Assembly (NCBI RefSeq): GCF_001857965.1
Contig: NZ_CP017774.1
Span: 2,418,001-2,482,000 of the forward strand
DNA from: Flavobacterium commune
GTDB lineage: Bacteria; Bacteroidota; Bacteroidia; Flavobacteriales; Flavobacteriaceae
DNA length: 64,000 nucleotides
Direction of reading: 5' to 3'
Shown here: positions 35,914 through 49,123 of the stretch, piece after piece
Layout of the letters: each line of letters opens with the position of its first letter
Position numbering within the stretch: the stretch's first letter is position 1
Made by a program: the position numbers and the translations under genes
The notes under the pieces: generated by a model
What the model saw: only the letters and a program-made list of their open reading frames with translations
Told to the model about the DNA's origin: nothing
Databases searched by the model: none

Positions 35914-36900
35914 ATGAGAAATGTAATCCGACTAAAATACATTTTGTTTTTTTTATTTATTAGCCAATTCTTTTTTGCCCAAACAGCAAATCCTGAAAAA
36001 TATAAATATCAATTTGTTGTTGCTAAAGACGGCAGTGGTGATTATAAATTCATTCAGGATGCAATCGATGCGATGCGAAAATTCCCTTTGGCTCCAATCA
36101 CTTTATATATTAAAAATGGAGTTTATAACGAAAAAATAGATTTGTCTGCCAATAATACCGATGTGATTTTTATTGGTGAAAGTGTTGATAAAACCGTTAT
36201 TACTTATAATGATTATTCAGGAAGAGGCAAAATGGGGACTTTTGATTCCTATACCGCTAAAATATCTGGAAACCGATTTAAGGCTGAAAATATAACTTTT
36301 GAAAATTCAGCAGGCAGGGTAGGGCAGGCAGTAGCCTTGTATGTTGATGCTGATAAAGCCGTTTTTAAAAATTGTAAATTTTTAGGAAATCAAGATACGA
36401 TCTATCATGGCGGTGAATATTCCAGACAATTTTTTGTGGATTGTCATATAGAGGGAACAACCGATTTTATATTCGGTCCGGCAACGGCAGTTTTTAAAAA
36501 TTGTACAATCCTTTGTAAAGCGAATTCTTATATCACAGCACCCAATACTCCAAAGGATAAAGAGTTTGGTTTTGTCTTTATGGATTGTAAAGTTAGTGTG
36601 ACTAGCGAAGTTGATAAAATGTACCTTGGCCGACCTTGGAGAGCCTGGGCAAAATCAGTATTTATAAAATGTGAATTGCCTAAACAAATTGCTCCGCAAG
36701 CATGGGATAATTGGGGAAATGTTGAGAATGAAAAAACAGCTTTTTTTGCTGAATACGAATGTAGTGGTGAAGGTTTTAGACCAAAAGAAAGAGCGCCATG
36801 GACACATCAACTGAAAAAAGCAGAAGCCGAAAGATATACTTTGAAAACTATTTTGGGCAGTAATTCAAAATCTTCAGAAAAGGAATGGTATGAATTGTGA
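35914..36900 (+). CDS. Pectin methylesterase (CE8)
   Basis: A 328-residue secreted enzyme (signal ends FLFISQFFFAQ). The right-handed beta-helix starts at VVAKDGSGDYKFIQDAIDA (~residue 36). The catalytic parts are GNQDTIYHGG (Gln/Asp ~160-162), TTDFIFGPAT (Asp ~184) and YLGRPWRAW (Arg ~240). The length is that of a stand-alone CE8 domain, in contrast to the >1160-residue form at the left edge. It demethylates homogalacturonan, exposing it to lyases such as the PL10 enzyme. It is the last gene before a strong terminator. Confidence 0.94.
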   Translation: MRNVIRLKYILFFLFISQFFFAQTANPEKYKYQFVVAKDGSGDYKFIQDAIDAMRKFPLAPITLYIKNGVYNEKIDLSANNTDVIFIGESVDKTVITYNDYSGRGKMGTFDSYTAKISGNRFKAENITFENSAGRVGQAVALYVDADKAVFKNCKFLGNQDTIYHGGEYSRQFFVDCHIEGTTDFIFGPATAVFKNCTILCKANSYITAPNTPKDKEFGFVFMDCKVSVTSEVDKMYLGRPWRAWAKSVFIKCELPKQIAPQAWDNWGNVENEKTAFFAEYECSGEGFRPKERAPWTHQLKKAEAERYTLKTILGSNSKSSEKEWYEL

Positions 36901-36939
36901 TTTTTTAAAATAGATTGACAGGGTTAACAACAAATTTTT

Positions 36940-36972
36940 AAACCAGTGGATTATATTTCACTGGTTTTTTTG
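36940..36972 (+). terminator. Intrinsic terminator after the CE8 gene
   Basis: Perfect 9-bp stem AAACCAGTG/CACTGGTTT, 10-nt loop and a T-run, 39 bp beyond the stop. It ends the second pectin operon. Confidence 0.88.
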
Positions 36973-37079
36973 TAATAACTTCCATCGTATAAATATCAGG
37001 CTAATTTTTATTGAATTATTTTATGGTATTATAAAAAATACTAAAATATTTTTATCAAAAATAAAATAACAAACAACAT

Positions 37080-37092
37080 GCAACCGATTGTG
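37080..37092. promoter_or_regulatory. CAATCGGTTG operator, copy 1 (inverted)
   Basis: Read on the - strand, the core CAATCGGTTG is identical to the copies at 56027, 61928 and 62180. It lies 16 bp upstream of TATATTTG (37102-37109), that is near the expected -33 region of a promoter for GH95. Confidence 0.65.
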
Positions 37093-37316
37093 TAATTTTT
37101 ATATATTTGTAAAGTTGAATTTATACTTAAGCTTTTGAGTCTGGCAAAAGAAGTTATAATTCAAAAGAAAAATAACAATCTGGTGATTAAAAAAAAACTT
37201 TAATTTGAAGGTTTTTTTCATCCCTTTTTTTAAGTGTTATTTAAACACATATATAAAGGGGCTGTTTGTTAAAATTGGAGTATTGGAGATAATTTAGGAT
37301 TTTGTCAATTAATAGA

Positions 37317-39776
37317 ATGAAAAACTTTTTTTTAATATACTTGGTTTTAGTGTTTTCATTGGGATATTCCCAAGAGAATAATAGACTGAAACTTTGGTAT
37401 AATCAACCTTCAGGGAAAACTTGGGAAAATGCTTTGCCTATTGGTAATGGTTTTCTAGGTGCTATGGTTTATGGAAATGTTGAAAATGAAATTATCCAGT
37501 TAAATGAAAATACAGTATGGAGTGGTGGACCGAATAGAAATGATAATCCAAATGCTTTAGCTGCTTTGCCGGAAATTCGAAAAATGATTTTTGATGGAAA
37601 ACATAAGGATGCTGAAAAATTAGCAAACCAGGCTTTTATTTCAAAAAAATCACAAGGGCAGATGTTTCAGCCGGTAGGGAATCTTAATTTAAGTTTTGAA
37701 GGACATGAAAAGTATTCTAATTATAGGAGAGAACTTAACATAGAAAATGCAATTTCAAAAACAAGTTATGAGGTTGATGGTGTAACTTATATGAGAGAGG
37801 CTTTTGTTTCATTTTCAGAAAGAGTGATTGTAATTCATCTTACGGCAAATAAAAAAGGGAGTCTTTCATTCACTGCTAATTATACTTCGCCCCATAAGAT
37901 TAAGAATTTTTCAGTAAGCAATTCAAAAGATCTTGAAATCACAGGTATTACCAGTGATCATGAAGGAGTAAAAAGTTTGATTAATTTTAAAGGAATAACT
38001 CGTATCAAATTAGATAACGGAAAATTAGAACAAACTGATAATTCACTTATTGTAAAAAATGCCAATGCTGCTACTATTTTTATATCAATAGCTACAAATT
38101 TTAATAACTATAATGATGTAAGCGGTAATGAAGCGAAACGTGCTGCTGATTATATGAATGCAGCCTATGGAAAATCTTATGAAACCCTTAAGAAGAAACA
38201 TATTGCTGCCTATCAAAAATATTTCAATCGGGTGAAATTAGATTTGGGGACAACTCCGGCAGCTGATTTGCCAACAGATGAGCGTTTGAAAAATTTTAGA
38301 AATACAAATGACCCACAATTTGTAGCATTATATTATCAGTATGGCCGCTATTTATTGATATCTTCTTCACAGCCTGGAGGACAACCGGCTAATTTACAGG
38401 GAATTTGGAATAACAGTCTTACTCCGGCCTGGGACAGTAAATATACTATTAATATAAATGCTGAAATGAATTATTGGCCTGCTGAAAAAACCAATCTTTC
38501 AGAACTACACCAACCTTTTTTAGAAATGGTAAAAGATCTAGCTGTGACGGGACAAGAAACTGCCAAAACCATGTATGGTACAAGAGGATGGATGGCACAT
38601 CATAATACTGATATTTGGCGGGCTACTGGTGCTGTGGATGGTGCTTTCTGGGGATTATGGACAGCAGGAGGCGGATGGGCCAGTCAGCATTTATGGGAAC
38701 ATTATCTTTATAAAGGGGATAAAGAATTTTTAGCATCTATATATCCTGTACTAAAAGGTGCAGCCTTATTTTATGTAGATTTTCTGGTAGAACATCCTAA
38801 ATATAAATGGATGGTTGTAAATCCGGGGAATTCTCCGGAAAATGCACCACAGGCTCATAATGGTTCATCGCTTGATGCAGGAACAACAATGGATAATCAA
38901 ATCGTTTATGATGTTTTTTCTACCACAATTCGGGCAGCACAAATTTTAAAAGAAGATGCTATTTTAATAGATACGTTGCAACAGTTACGCAGTCGATTGG
39001 CTCCGATGCATGTGGGAAAACACAATCAGCTTCAAGAATGGTTGGATGATATTGATGATCCTAAAGACAATCATCGTCACGTTTCTCACCTTTACGGATT
39101 GTTTCCATCTAATCAAATTTCGGCATACAAGACACCTGAATTATTTGCTGCTTCTAAAAATACTTTGCTTCAACGAGGCGATGTTTCCACGGGTTGGAGT
39201 ATGGGCTGGAAAATTAACTGGTGGGCAAAATTGCAAGATGGAAATCATGCTTTTTCGCTTATAAAAAATCAACTTACTCCTTTAGGTGTAAATTCAGGAG
39301 GTGGGGGAACTTATAATAATCTTTTTGATGCGCATCCTCCATTTCAGATTGATGGAAATTTTGGTTGTACTTCGGGAATTACAGAAATGTTAGTTCAAAG
39401 TTCTGACGGAGCTATTCATTTGCTTCCGGCATTAGCTGATGTTTGGCCAGATGGTAGCGTTGAAGGAATACGTGCTCGAGGTGGTTTCGAAATTGTAGAG
39501 ATGAAATGGAAGAATTATAAACTTACCAAATTAGTTGTAAAATCAACATTAGGAGGGAATCTAAGATTGCGTTTACCAAATAATCTCAAACAAAAATCAG
39601 GTGCTGAATTAGCAATGGCAAATGGAGAAAATCCGAATCCTTTTTATTTTGTTGATGAAACGGCACAAGCCATTATATCTGAAAAATCCAATATAAAACC
39701 ACTTGAGCTTAAACCTATAATATTGGTTGATATTGAAACAAAAAAAGGGAATGTTTACACATTTGTTAGTAAATAA
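37317..39776 (+). CDS. GH95 alpha-L-fucosidase / alpha-L-galactosidase
   Basis: ATG 37317 gives a normal signal peptide (MKNFFLIYLVLVFSLGYSQ) and 819 residues; the longer frame begins with TTG 37302. The N-terminal beta domain (~25-270) starts with LWYNQPSGKTWENALPIGNG and has LNENTVWSGGP, both GH95 hallmarks. The (alpha/alpha)6 barrel has ININAEMNYWPA (two Asn that activate water, ~380), NPGNSPENA (Glu ~507, general acid) and FQIDGNFGCTSG (Asp ~680). Known GH95 enzymes remove alpha-1,2-linked L-fucose or L-galactose from hemicelluloses and pectin. It is the first gene of the run after the operator, so it is probably transcribed together with the xylan enzymes. Confidence 0.92.
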   Translation: MKNFFLIYLVLVFSLGYSQENNRLKLWYNQPSGKTWENALPIGNGFLGAMVYGNVENEIIQLNENTVWSGGPNRNDNPNALAALPEIRKMIFDGKHKDAEKLANQAFISKKSQGQMFQPVGNLNLSFEGHEKYSNYRRELNIENAISKTSYEVDGVTYMREAFVSFSERVIVIHLTANKKGSLSFTANYTSPHKIKNFSVSNSKDLEITGITSDHEGVKSLINFKGITRIKLDNGKLEQTDNSLIVKNANAATIFISIATNFNNYNDVSGNEAKRAADYMNAAYGKSYETLKKKHIAAYQKYFNRVKLDLGTTPAADLPTDERLKNFRNTNDPQFVALYYQYGRYLLISSSQPGGQPANLQGIWNNSLTPAWDSKYTININAEMNYWPAEKTNLSELHQPFLEMVKDLAVTGQETAKTMYGTRGWMAHHNTDIWRATGAVDGAFWGLWTAGGGWASQHLWEHYLYKGDKEFLASIYPVLKGAALFYVDFLVEHPKYKWMVVNPGNSPENAPQAHNGSSLDAGTTMDNQIVYDVFSTTIRAAQILKEDAILIDTLQQLRSRLAPMHVGKHNQLQEWLDDIDDPKDNHRHVSHLYGLFPSNQISAYKTPELFAASKNTLLQRGDVSTGWSMGWKINWWAKLQDGNHAFSLIKNQLTPLGVNSGGGGTYNNLFDAHPPFQIDGNFGCTSGITEMLVQSSDGAIHLLPALADVWPDGSVEGIRARGGFEIVEMKWKNYKLTKLVVKSTLGGNLRLRLPNNLKQKSGAELAMANGENPNPFYFVDETAQAIISEKSNIKPLELKPIILVDIETKKGNVYTFVSK

Positions 39777-39809
39777 AACAATTTTATAAAAATTAAAAAT
39801 AGGACTAAA

Positions 39810-40652
39810 ATGAAAAAAAAATTAAATCTACTTTTTGCTTTCACACTATTATTTTTTGGAACAAATACATTTGCCCAAAATCCTAAATTTCATATTTATC
39901 TCTGTTTAGGGCAGTCTAATATGGAAGGCTATGCTAAAATTGAACCCCAGGATACTATAGTAAATAAGCGTTTTCAGGTTTTAGAAGCAGTAGATTGTGA
40001 TAATTTGAACAGAAAAAAAGGACAATGGTACACAGCAGTTCCGCCTTTGAGTCGTTGTACTACAGGACTTAGCCCGGCAGATTATTTTGGAAGAGAAATG
40101 ATTGCTAATCTTCCGCAAGATGTAAAAGTTGGTGTTATCAATGTAGCTGTGGGAGGATGTAAAATCGAACTTTTTGACAAAGATAATTATGAAGCTTACG
40201 TGAGTACAGCACCACAATGGTTGAAATCGATGGTGTCTCAATATGACGGGAACCCTTATGCCAGATTGGTAGAAATGGCTAAAATTGCTCAGAAAGACGG
40301 AGTGATAAAAGGAATATTATTACATCAGGGAGAATCGAATACTGGTGATACGCTTTGGACAAAAAAGGTAAAAGTAGTTTATGATAATTTATTGAAAGAT
40401 TTAAATCTTAAAGCTGAATCTACGCCTTTATTGGCTGGAGAAGTGGTTCATGCAGACCAAAATGGGGTATGTGCCGGTATGAATAAAATTATTGCCACTT
40501 TGCCTCAAACAATCCCCAATTCCTATGTGATTTCTTCCAGCGGATGCCAGGATGGTGCAGATAATCTTCATTTTACAGCCGAAGGATATAGAGTGTTAGG
40601 GAAACGATATGCTGCAAAGATGCTTGAGATAATGAAAAAGAATAAAATTTAA
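39810..40652 (+). CDS. CE6/SASA-type acetylesterase (acetylxylan esterase-like)
   Basis: A 280-residue secreted SGNH-type esterase (signal ends NTFAQN). The nucleophile is in CLGQSNMEGY (Ser ~34). GVINVAVGGCKIELFD gives the block II Gly, LLHQGESNTGD the block III Gln-Gly-Glu, and DNLHFTAEGYRVLG the catalytic Asp and His (~259). The motif GQSNM and a HQGESN block define the sialate O-acetylesterase/acetylxylan esterase group (Pfam SASA, CAZy CE6). Between GH95 and GH43 genes it most likely removes acetyl from xylan or xylo-oligosaccharides. Confidence 0.88.
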   Translation: MKKKLNLLFAFTLLFFGTNTFAQNPKFHIYLCLGQSNMEGYAKIEPQDTIVNKRFQVLEAVDCDNLNRKKGQWYTAVPPLSRCTTGLSPADYFGREMIANLPQDVKVGVINVAVGGCKIELFDKDNYEAYVSTAPQWLKSMVSQYDGNPYARLVEMAKIAQKDGVIKGILLHQGESNTGDTLWTKKVKVVYDNLLKDLNLKAESTPLLAGEVVHADQNGVCAGMNKIIATLPQTIPNSYVISSSGCQDGADNLHFTAEGYRVLGKRYAAKMLEIMKKNKI

Positions 40653-40695
40653 ATCAGGCTAGTCTTTTAAAATAACCAACCAAAAAAATATAAAT

Positions 40696-41655
40696 ATGAG
40701 ATTGAATACCAAGGTTTTATTGGCGTTTTGTTGTTTGTCGATGATTGAAATTACAGCACAAAATCCTATCATCAAGCATATTTTTACTGCTGATCCTTCG
40801 CCAATAGTACATAAAGATACGCTGTTTTTATACACAGGGCATGATGTCGCTACCGAAGCTGATACTAATTATAAAATGGCCGATTGGCATGTGTTTTCTA
40901 CAACTGATATGGCAACCTGGAAAGATCACGGGGCACCACTTTCGCCGAGTACTTTTTCGTGGGCTACAGGTGATGCTTATGCCGCACAGTGTATCGAGAG
41001 AAACGGGAAATTTTACTGGTTTGTTTCGACCTTTCATAAAAAAGATGGAGTTAGTGGAGGCGGAGCAGCTATAGGAGTTGCTGTTTCAGATACGCCTACA
41101 GGTCCTTTTAAAGATGCCATTGGTAAAGCTCTTGTGATAAACGAAATGACCAAAGATTTACCTCACGCTTGGGATGATATTGATCCTACCGTATTTGTGG
41201 ATGATGACGGACAAGCTTACATGTTTTGGGGGAATGGAAGCTGTAAATGGGTGAAATTGAAAGAGAACATGATAGAAATGGATGGTCCTATTGCCACTTT
41301 TAAACCTAAAAATTATATTGAAGGACCTTGGGTTTATAAAAGAAAAGGACTTTATTATTTGGTATATGCCAGTGCAGGTACAAAACCGGAAATGATTGAA
41401 TATTGTACCGCTACAAATCCCGCAGGTCCATGGACATACCAGGGGATTATTCAGGAAAATGTACCTAACAGTTTTACGACACATCCGGGAATTATTGATT
41501 ATAAAGGAAACTCATACTTTTTTTATCATAACGGAACTTTGCCTACAGGAGGTAGTTACAGACGCTCTGTTTGTGTAGATTATATGTATTATAATGAGGA
41601 TGGAACTATTCAGAAAATAGTACAAACTACTGAAGGTGTAAAAGCTTTAAAATAA
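40696..41655 (+). CDS. GH43 family glycosidase, single domain
   Basis: A 319-residue secreted five-bladed propeller enzyme (signal ends IEITAQ). The catalytic Asp is in FTADPSPIV (~33), the pKa-modulating Asp in DIDPTVFVDDDG (~159), and the acid Glu in IEGPWVYKRKG (~213). The family covers beta-xylosidases, alpha-L-arabinofuranosidases and related enzymes. It is close in motifs to the catalytic halves of the GH43-CBM6 genes at 51350 and 54639, but lacks CBM6. The specificity cannot be decided from reading. It starts 44 bp after the CE6-like gene. Confidence 0.9.
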   Translation: MRLNTKVLLAFCCLSMIEITAQNPIIKHIFTADPSPIVHKDTLFLYTGHDVATEADTNYKMADWHVFSTTDMATWKDHGAPLSPSTFSWATGDAYAAQCIERNGKFYWFVSTFHKKDGVSGGGAAIGVAVSDTPTGPFKDAIGKALVINEMTKDLPHAWDDIDPTVFVDDDGQAYMFWGNGSCKWVKLKENMIEMDGPIATFKPKNYIEGPWVYKRKGLYYLVYASAGTKPEMIEYCTATNPAGPWTYQGIIQENVPNSFTTHPGIIDYKGNSYFFYHNGTLPTGGSYRRSVCVDYMYYNEDGTIQKIVQTTEGVKALK

Positions 41656-41663
41656 AAATTGAC

Positions 41664-43223
41664 ATGAAAATAAGAGATACTTTTTTTTATATTGTTTTGC
41701 TGGTTGGTTTAACAATTACTACTAATTATGCTCAGGAAAATAAAGCTAAAAATCCATTGATTTATGCAGATGTTCCTGATTTATCAATGATTAGAGTAGG
41801 TGATACTTATTATATGAGTAGCACTACAATGCACGTTAATCCGGGAGTTCCAATTATGAAATCTACTGATTTAGTAAATTGGAAACTTGTCAATTATGCA
41901 TATGAAACATTAGAAGATGACAATGACAGGCTCAATTTAGATAATGGAAAAAATGATTATGGCAGAGGTTCATGGGCTAGCTGTTTGCGTTTCCATGAAG
42001 GAATTTATTATGTAAGTACTTTTTCAGGAACAACGGGTAAAACATATATTTTTTCTACAAAAAATTTAGAAAAAGGACCTTGGAAAAAAATAGTATTAAA
42101 CAACTCATACCACGATCACTCCATTCTTTTTGATGATGATGGAAAAGTGTATATGGTTTGGGGAGCAGGAAAAATTCAAATTATAGAGCTAAATAAGGAT
42201 CTTTCAGGAGTAAAAGAAGAAACTAAAAGAGTCTTAATAGAAAATGCAAGTGCTCCTGCTGGAAACAATATAATGTTGCAATCTGAAGGTTCTCAACTTT
42301 TTAAAATTAACGGAAAATATTATTTATTTAATATCAACTGGCCAAGAGGAGGAATGCGTACTGTAATTATTCATCGTGCCGATAACATCAATGGTCCTTG
42401 GGAAGGAAAAGTGGGATTGCAAGATCAGGGTGTGGCACAAGGTGGACTTATCGATACTCCAGATGGTAGATGGTTTTCTTATTTATTTAAAGATGCCGGA
42501 GGTGTGGGACGTATTCCTTATTTAGTTCCGGTTAAATGGGAAGATGGCTGGCCAATATTAGGAGTGAATGGAAAAGTTCCTGAATATTTAGATTTACCAC
42601 CAAGCAAAGGATTGATTCCTGGAATTGTAAATTCAGATGAGTTTACACGTAAAAGAAGTGATCAAGATTTGTCTTTAGTTTGGCAATGGAATCATAACCC
42701 AGACAATTCACTTTGGTCTGTGAGAGAGAGAAAAGGGTATTTAAGATTAAAAACAGCCAGAATAGACAGCAGTTTTGTTCAGGCTAAAAATACCTTGACT
42801 CAAAGAACTTTTGGACCTGAAAGTTCGGCTTCAACAATGCTTGAGATTTCTAAAATGAAAGAAGGAGACATGGCAGGACTTGCTTTACTGCAAAAAGAAT
42901 TTGGATTAATAGCGGTGAAAATTGAAAATGGTTCTAAAAAAATTGTAATGATTGATGCTTCCAAAGGAATTCCAAAAGAAATTGCAAGTGTAACTGTAAA
43001 CCAAGACAAAGTATATTTTAAAGCAGAATGTGATTTTAAAGATAGAGCAGATAAAGGAAAGTTTTATTACAGTTTGGACGGAAAAGAATGGATTAGTATT
43101 GGGAACACTATAAAGTTACCTTACACACTTCCACATTTTATGGGATACCGTTTTGGTCTGTTTAATTATGCTACAAAAAATACGGGTGGATATGTAGATT
43201 TTGATTGGTTCAGAATTAAATAA
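41664..43223 (+). CDS. GH43 family beta-xylosidase / alpha-L-arabinofuranosidase with C-terminal beta-sandwich
   Basis: A 519-residue secreted enzyme (signal ends NYAQEN). The GH43 propeller covers ~30-310, with catalytic Asp in IYADVPDLSMIRVG (~34-37), the second Asp in HDHSILFDDDG (~152) and acid Glu in QSEGSQLFKINGKYY (~213). The C-terminal ~200 residues (DEFTRKRSDQDLSLVWQWNHNP onward) are the concanavalin-like domain typical of beta-xylosidases of this family, which completes the active site. The start is 9 bp after the previous stop. Likely acts on xylo- or arabinoxylo-oligosaccharides. Confidence 0.9.
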   Translation: MKIRDTFFYIVLLVGLTITTNYAQENKAKNPLIYADVPDLSMIRVGDTYYMSSTTMHVNPGVPIMKSTDLVNWKLVNYAYETLEDDNDRLNLDNGKNDYGRGSWASCLRFHEGIYYVSTFSGTTGKTYIFSTKNLEKGPWKKIVLNNSYHDHSILFDDDGKVYMVWGAGKIQIIELNKDLSGVKEETKRVLIENASAPAGNNIMLQSEGSQLFKINGKYYLFNINWPRGGMRTVIIHRADNINGPWEGKVGLQDQGVAQGGLIDTPDGRWFSYLFKDAGGVGRIPYLVPVKWEDGWPILGVNGKVPEYLDLPPSKGLIPGIVNSDEFTRKRSDQDLSLVWQWNHNPDNSLWSVRERKGYLRLKTARIDSSFVQAKNTLTQRTFGPESSASTMLEISKMKEGDMAGLALLQKEFGLIAVKIENGSKKIVMIDASKGIPKEIASVTVNQDKVYFKAECDFKDRADKGKFYYSLDGKEWISIGNTIKLPYTLPHFMGYRFGLFNYATKNTGGYVDFDWFRIK

Positions 43224-43232
43224 AGATTGAGT

Positions 43233-44531
43233 ATGGTTATAAATAAATTTTATAAGCAGGATTATCATCGAATTATCCAATTTTTTGTACTGATTCTTAT
43301 TTTGATAGTTCCGGCTTTGGCCATAAGCCAAAACAAAAAGAAAACCGTAAAATCAGCAATCAAAACATCTCAATATCGTAATCTTTTTAAAGAAGCAGGT
43401 TACAGTCAGGTTGAAATAGACCAGAAATTAGCTAAAGCTTATTATGATATTTTTGAAGGTCCAAATCGTGTTTATTTTAAAGAAGGCGATTCTTTAGGTT
43501 ATGTTTCTGATGTTAAAAATAAAGATGCACGTACCGAAGGCATGTCTTATGGTATGATGGTAGCAGTTCAATTGGATAAAAAAGAGGTTTTTGATCGTCT
43601 TTGGCGTTGGTCGGTAAAATACATGCAGCATCAAAGTGGACCAAGAGAAGGCTACTTTGCTTGGAGTGTAAATCCAGAAACCAAGAAAAAGAATTCGCAG
43701 AATTCAGCTTCTGACGGGGAATTATATTATATAACCAGTTTACTATTTGCCTCTAATAAATGGGGTAATAATACTGGTATTGATTATTATAAAGAAGCTC
43801 GTAGAATATTAGATGCGATGTGGAAAAAAGATGGAACTGATAATGTATATAATCTGATTAATACTGAGCACAAGCAAATAAGTTTTGTACCTGAAGGAGG
43901 AAGTTACAATTGGACAGATCCTTCTTATCATTTGCCTGCTTTCTATGAAGTTTGGGCATTGTATGCTAAAGATGGACATGAGGAGTTTTATAAAGAATGT
44001 GCCAATGTTTCTCGTAATTTTTTGCATAAAGCCTGTCATCCTGTAACAGGTTTAAATGCAGATTATACAGAATTTAACGGTCAACCACATTCCACTCGAT
44101 GGATGCCGGCAGCTTTTCGTTATGATTCCTGGCGTGTTCCAATGAATATTGCGATGGATTATACCTGGTATGGAAAAGATAAAAAATGGCAGGAAGATTA
44201 CGCTAAGAGATTTCAAAATTTCCTTAAGTCTAAAGGATTAGAAACTTATGAGGATCAATTCAATCTGGACGGTTCTACTCCTGATTTTATTCTTCAGGCG
44301 GGTCCAGTTAAAAAGTTGAGACATTCTATAGGATTAGTATCTACGGCAGCAACTGCTTCACTTGTCAATAAAGATAAAGGAAGTGTAGATTTTGTTCGTG
44401 CAATTTGGAATGCTAAACTAGAGCCTTATGAAGATGGCTATTTTGATCCCTATTATGATGGTTTGATGTATCTCTTCAGTTTAATGCATCTTAGTGGAAA
44501 TTATCAAATTATAGAGCCAGAAATTAATTGA
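43233..44531 (+). CDS. GH8 reducing-end xylose-releasing exo-oligoxylanase-like enzyme
   Basis: The frame starts with TTG at 43227; ATG 43233 is preferred (432 residues). A membrane/signal segment (FFVLILILIVPALAIS, ~14-32) follows a basic stretch. The (alpha/alpha)6 barrel has the acid Glu in ARTEGMSYGMM (~101) and the base Asp in FRYDSWRVPMN (~299), with YNWTDPSYHLPAFYEVW between. Exo-oligoxylanases (Rex) of this family cleave xylose from the reducing end of xylo-oligosaccharides. The strong GH43/CE context makes this more likely than an endo-cellulase. It is the clearest sign that the run targets xylan. Confidence 0.9.
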   Translation: MVINKFYKQDYHRIIQFFVLILILIVPALAISQNKKKTVKSAIKTSQYRNLFKEAGYSQVEIDQKLAKAYYDIFEGPNRVYFKEGDSLGYVSDVKNKDARTEGMSYGMMVAVQLDKKEVFDRLWRWSVKYMQHQSGPREGYFAWSVNPETKKKNSQNSASDGELYYITSLLFASNKWGNNTGIDYYKEARRILDAMWKKDGTDNVYNLINTEHKQISFVPEGGSYNWTDPSYHLPAFYEVWALYAKDGHEEFYKECANVSRNFLHKACHPVTGLNADYTEFNGQPHSTRWMPAAFRYDSWRVPMNIAMDYTWYGKDKKWQEDYAKRFQNFLKSKGLETYEDQFNLDGSTPDFILQAGPVKKLRHSIGLVSTAATASLVNKDKGSVDFVRAIWNAKLEPYEDGYFDPYYDGLMYLFSLMHLSGNYQIIEPEIN

Positions 44532-44559
44532 AATTAAAATTTTTAAACTTAAAAAATAA

Positions 44560-45675
<1,116 letters not shown>

Positions 45676-45687
45676 AAAAAGATTTTT

Positions 45688-47770
<2,083 letters not shown>

Positions 47771-47814
47771 AAATAATCAGATATTGGATTAACAACGGTC
47801 TATAAAAAACAATT

Positions 47815-48993
47815 ATGAGTAAATTTTTAAAATTATGTAACATCAACACTGGTTTGACATTAGGAATGTTTTTCTTTTTGAATTTTGTTACAGTTAAAGC
47901 TCAAAGTTCGATAATTGAAACAAAACAGGAGCTAATAGGTGTTCCCTCCCAAACCAATATCCGTAATGCCAAGTATCCTCAAATACTACCAGACAATCGG
48001 GTTGTTTTTAAAATTAAGGCACCGGATGCTGCTAAAGTACAAGTCGATTTAGGAAAAAAATACGACATGATAAAAGAGGAAGACGGAACTTGGAATCTGA
48101 CTACTGATGTCATCAATAAAGGATTTAATTATTATTCCTTACTTATTGATGGTGTAGCGGTTGCTGACCCTGCAAGCGAAAGTTTCTATGGAATGGGACG
48201 TATGGCCAGTGGGATAGAGATTCCAAATAAAGAAGGTGATTTTTATGCTCTAAATAACGTGCCCCATGGTGATATCAGAATTAAGCAATATTTTTCAAAA
48301 GCCACGAATTCCTGGCGTGAAATGTATGTTTATACTCCACCAGGCTATGAAAAATCTACCGAAAAATATCCTGTTTTGTATCTATTGCACGGAGGAGGAG
48401 AAGATCAGAGAGGATGGGCTACTCAAGGGAAAGCTAATTTAATTTTAGATAATTTAATTGCCGAAAACAAAGCCAAACCGATGGTGATAGCAATGCTTGA
48501 TGGCAATATGGGAAATACAGGAGGAATTACAGGTTTTAATGAAAATGCGCTGAAGGCCTTTGAAAATGAATTGAAGTTAGGAGCAATTCCGTTTGTGGAA
48601 AGTAATTTTAGAGTGGCAACCGATGCCAAAAACAGAGCTTTGGCCGGTTTATCAATGGGTGGATTGCAGACTTTATATGCTGGTGTGAAAAATTCAAATA
48701 TGTTTTCAAGTATAGGAGTGTTTAGCTCTGGTTGGTGGGCAAATAATACAACATTATCTGAACCTCAATATGAGTTTATGAAAAACAATGTCGCAACTCT
48801 TAACTCAAATATTAAAGAATTCTGGATTTCTATGGGAGGAAAAGAAGATATTGCGTATGAAAACTGCAAAATAATGATGAGCAAATTCGACCAAATGGGG
48901 ATAAAATACAAATATAGTGAATATCCTGGAGGTCATAGTTGGCCGGTTTGGAGACACGATTTATTTCTGTTTACACCATTATTGTTTAAGTAA
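47815..48993 (+). CDS. CE1-type esterase with CBM48-like domain, copy 4 of 4
   Basis: A 392-residue secreted protein (signal ends VTVKAQS). Residues ~45-135 form the early-set domain, with YPQILPDNRVVFKIKAPDA. The esterase domain has YLLHGGGEDQRGW, nucleophile AGLSMGGLQT (Ser ~281) and His in GGHSWPVW (~374). The stop is followed by a 130-bp gap before the oxidoreductase gene. It completes the set of four esterases that would remove feruloyl, acetyl or similar groups from the hemicellulose. Confidence 0.9.
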   Translation: MSKFLKLCNINTGLTLGMFFFLNFVTVKAQSSIIETKQELIGVPSQTNIRNAKYPQILPDNRVVFKIKAPDAAKVQVDLGKKYDMIKEEDGTWNLTTDVINKGFNYYSLLIDGVAVADPASESFYGMGRMASGIEIPNKEGDFYALNNVPHGDIRIKQYFSKATNSWREMYVYTPPGYEKSTEKYPVLYLLHGGGEDQRGWATQGKANLILDNLIAENKAKPMVIAMLDGNMGNTGGITGFNENALKAFENELKLGAIPFVESNFRVATDAKNRALAGLSMGGLQTLYAGVKNSNMFSSIGVFSSGWWANNTTLSEPQYEFMKNNVATLNSNIKEFWISMGGKEDIAYENCKIMMSKFDQMGIKYKYSEYPGGHSWPVWRHDLFLFTPLLFK

Positions 48994-49123
48994 ATCATAA
49001 AGACAATTGTACCAAGAATGAACATAAGCAATGTATCATCTTCTACTTATTGTTGATTTTGGGATTTGATTTTTATTATTAGAAAAAGATAAAATTTTAC
49101 AAGACCATTAAAATATTTTTAAT

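Larger units (their letters stand above)
36901..37316. other. Regulatory gap before the hemicellulose enzyme run
   Basis: Contains the terminator at 36940-36972, a CAATCGGTTG-type operator at 37080-37092 and a -7-like box TATATTTG at 37102-37109. The leader of about 200 nt after the box has no clear gene or ribosomal leader. The first codons of the GH95 frame here use TTG (37302), which is not taken as the start. Confidence 0.5.

Noticed and set aside
37302-37316. TTG start for the GH95 gene
   Set aside because: ATG at 37317 directly precedes the signal peptide. The same reasoning was used for TTG 33073, TTG 43227 and GTG 51314.
41158-41484. A 108-codon - strand frame
   Set aside because: Antisense shadow of the GH43 gene at 40696; no start signal of its own.
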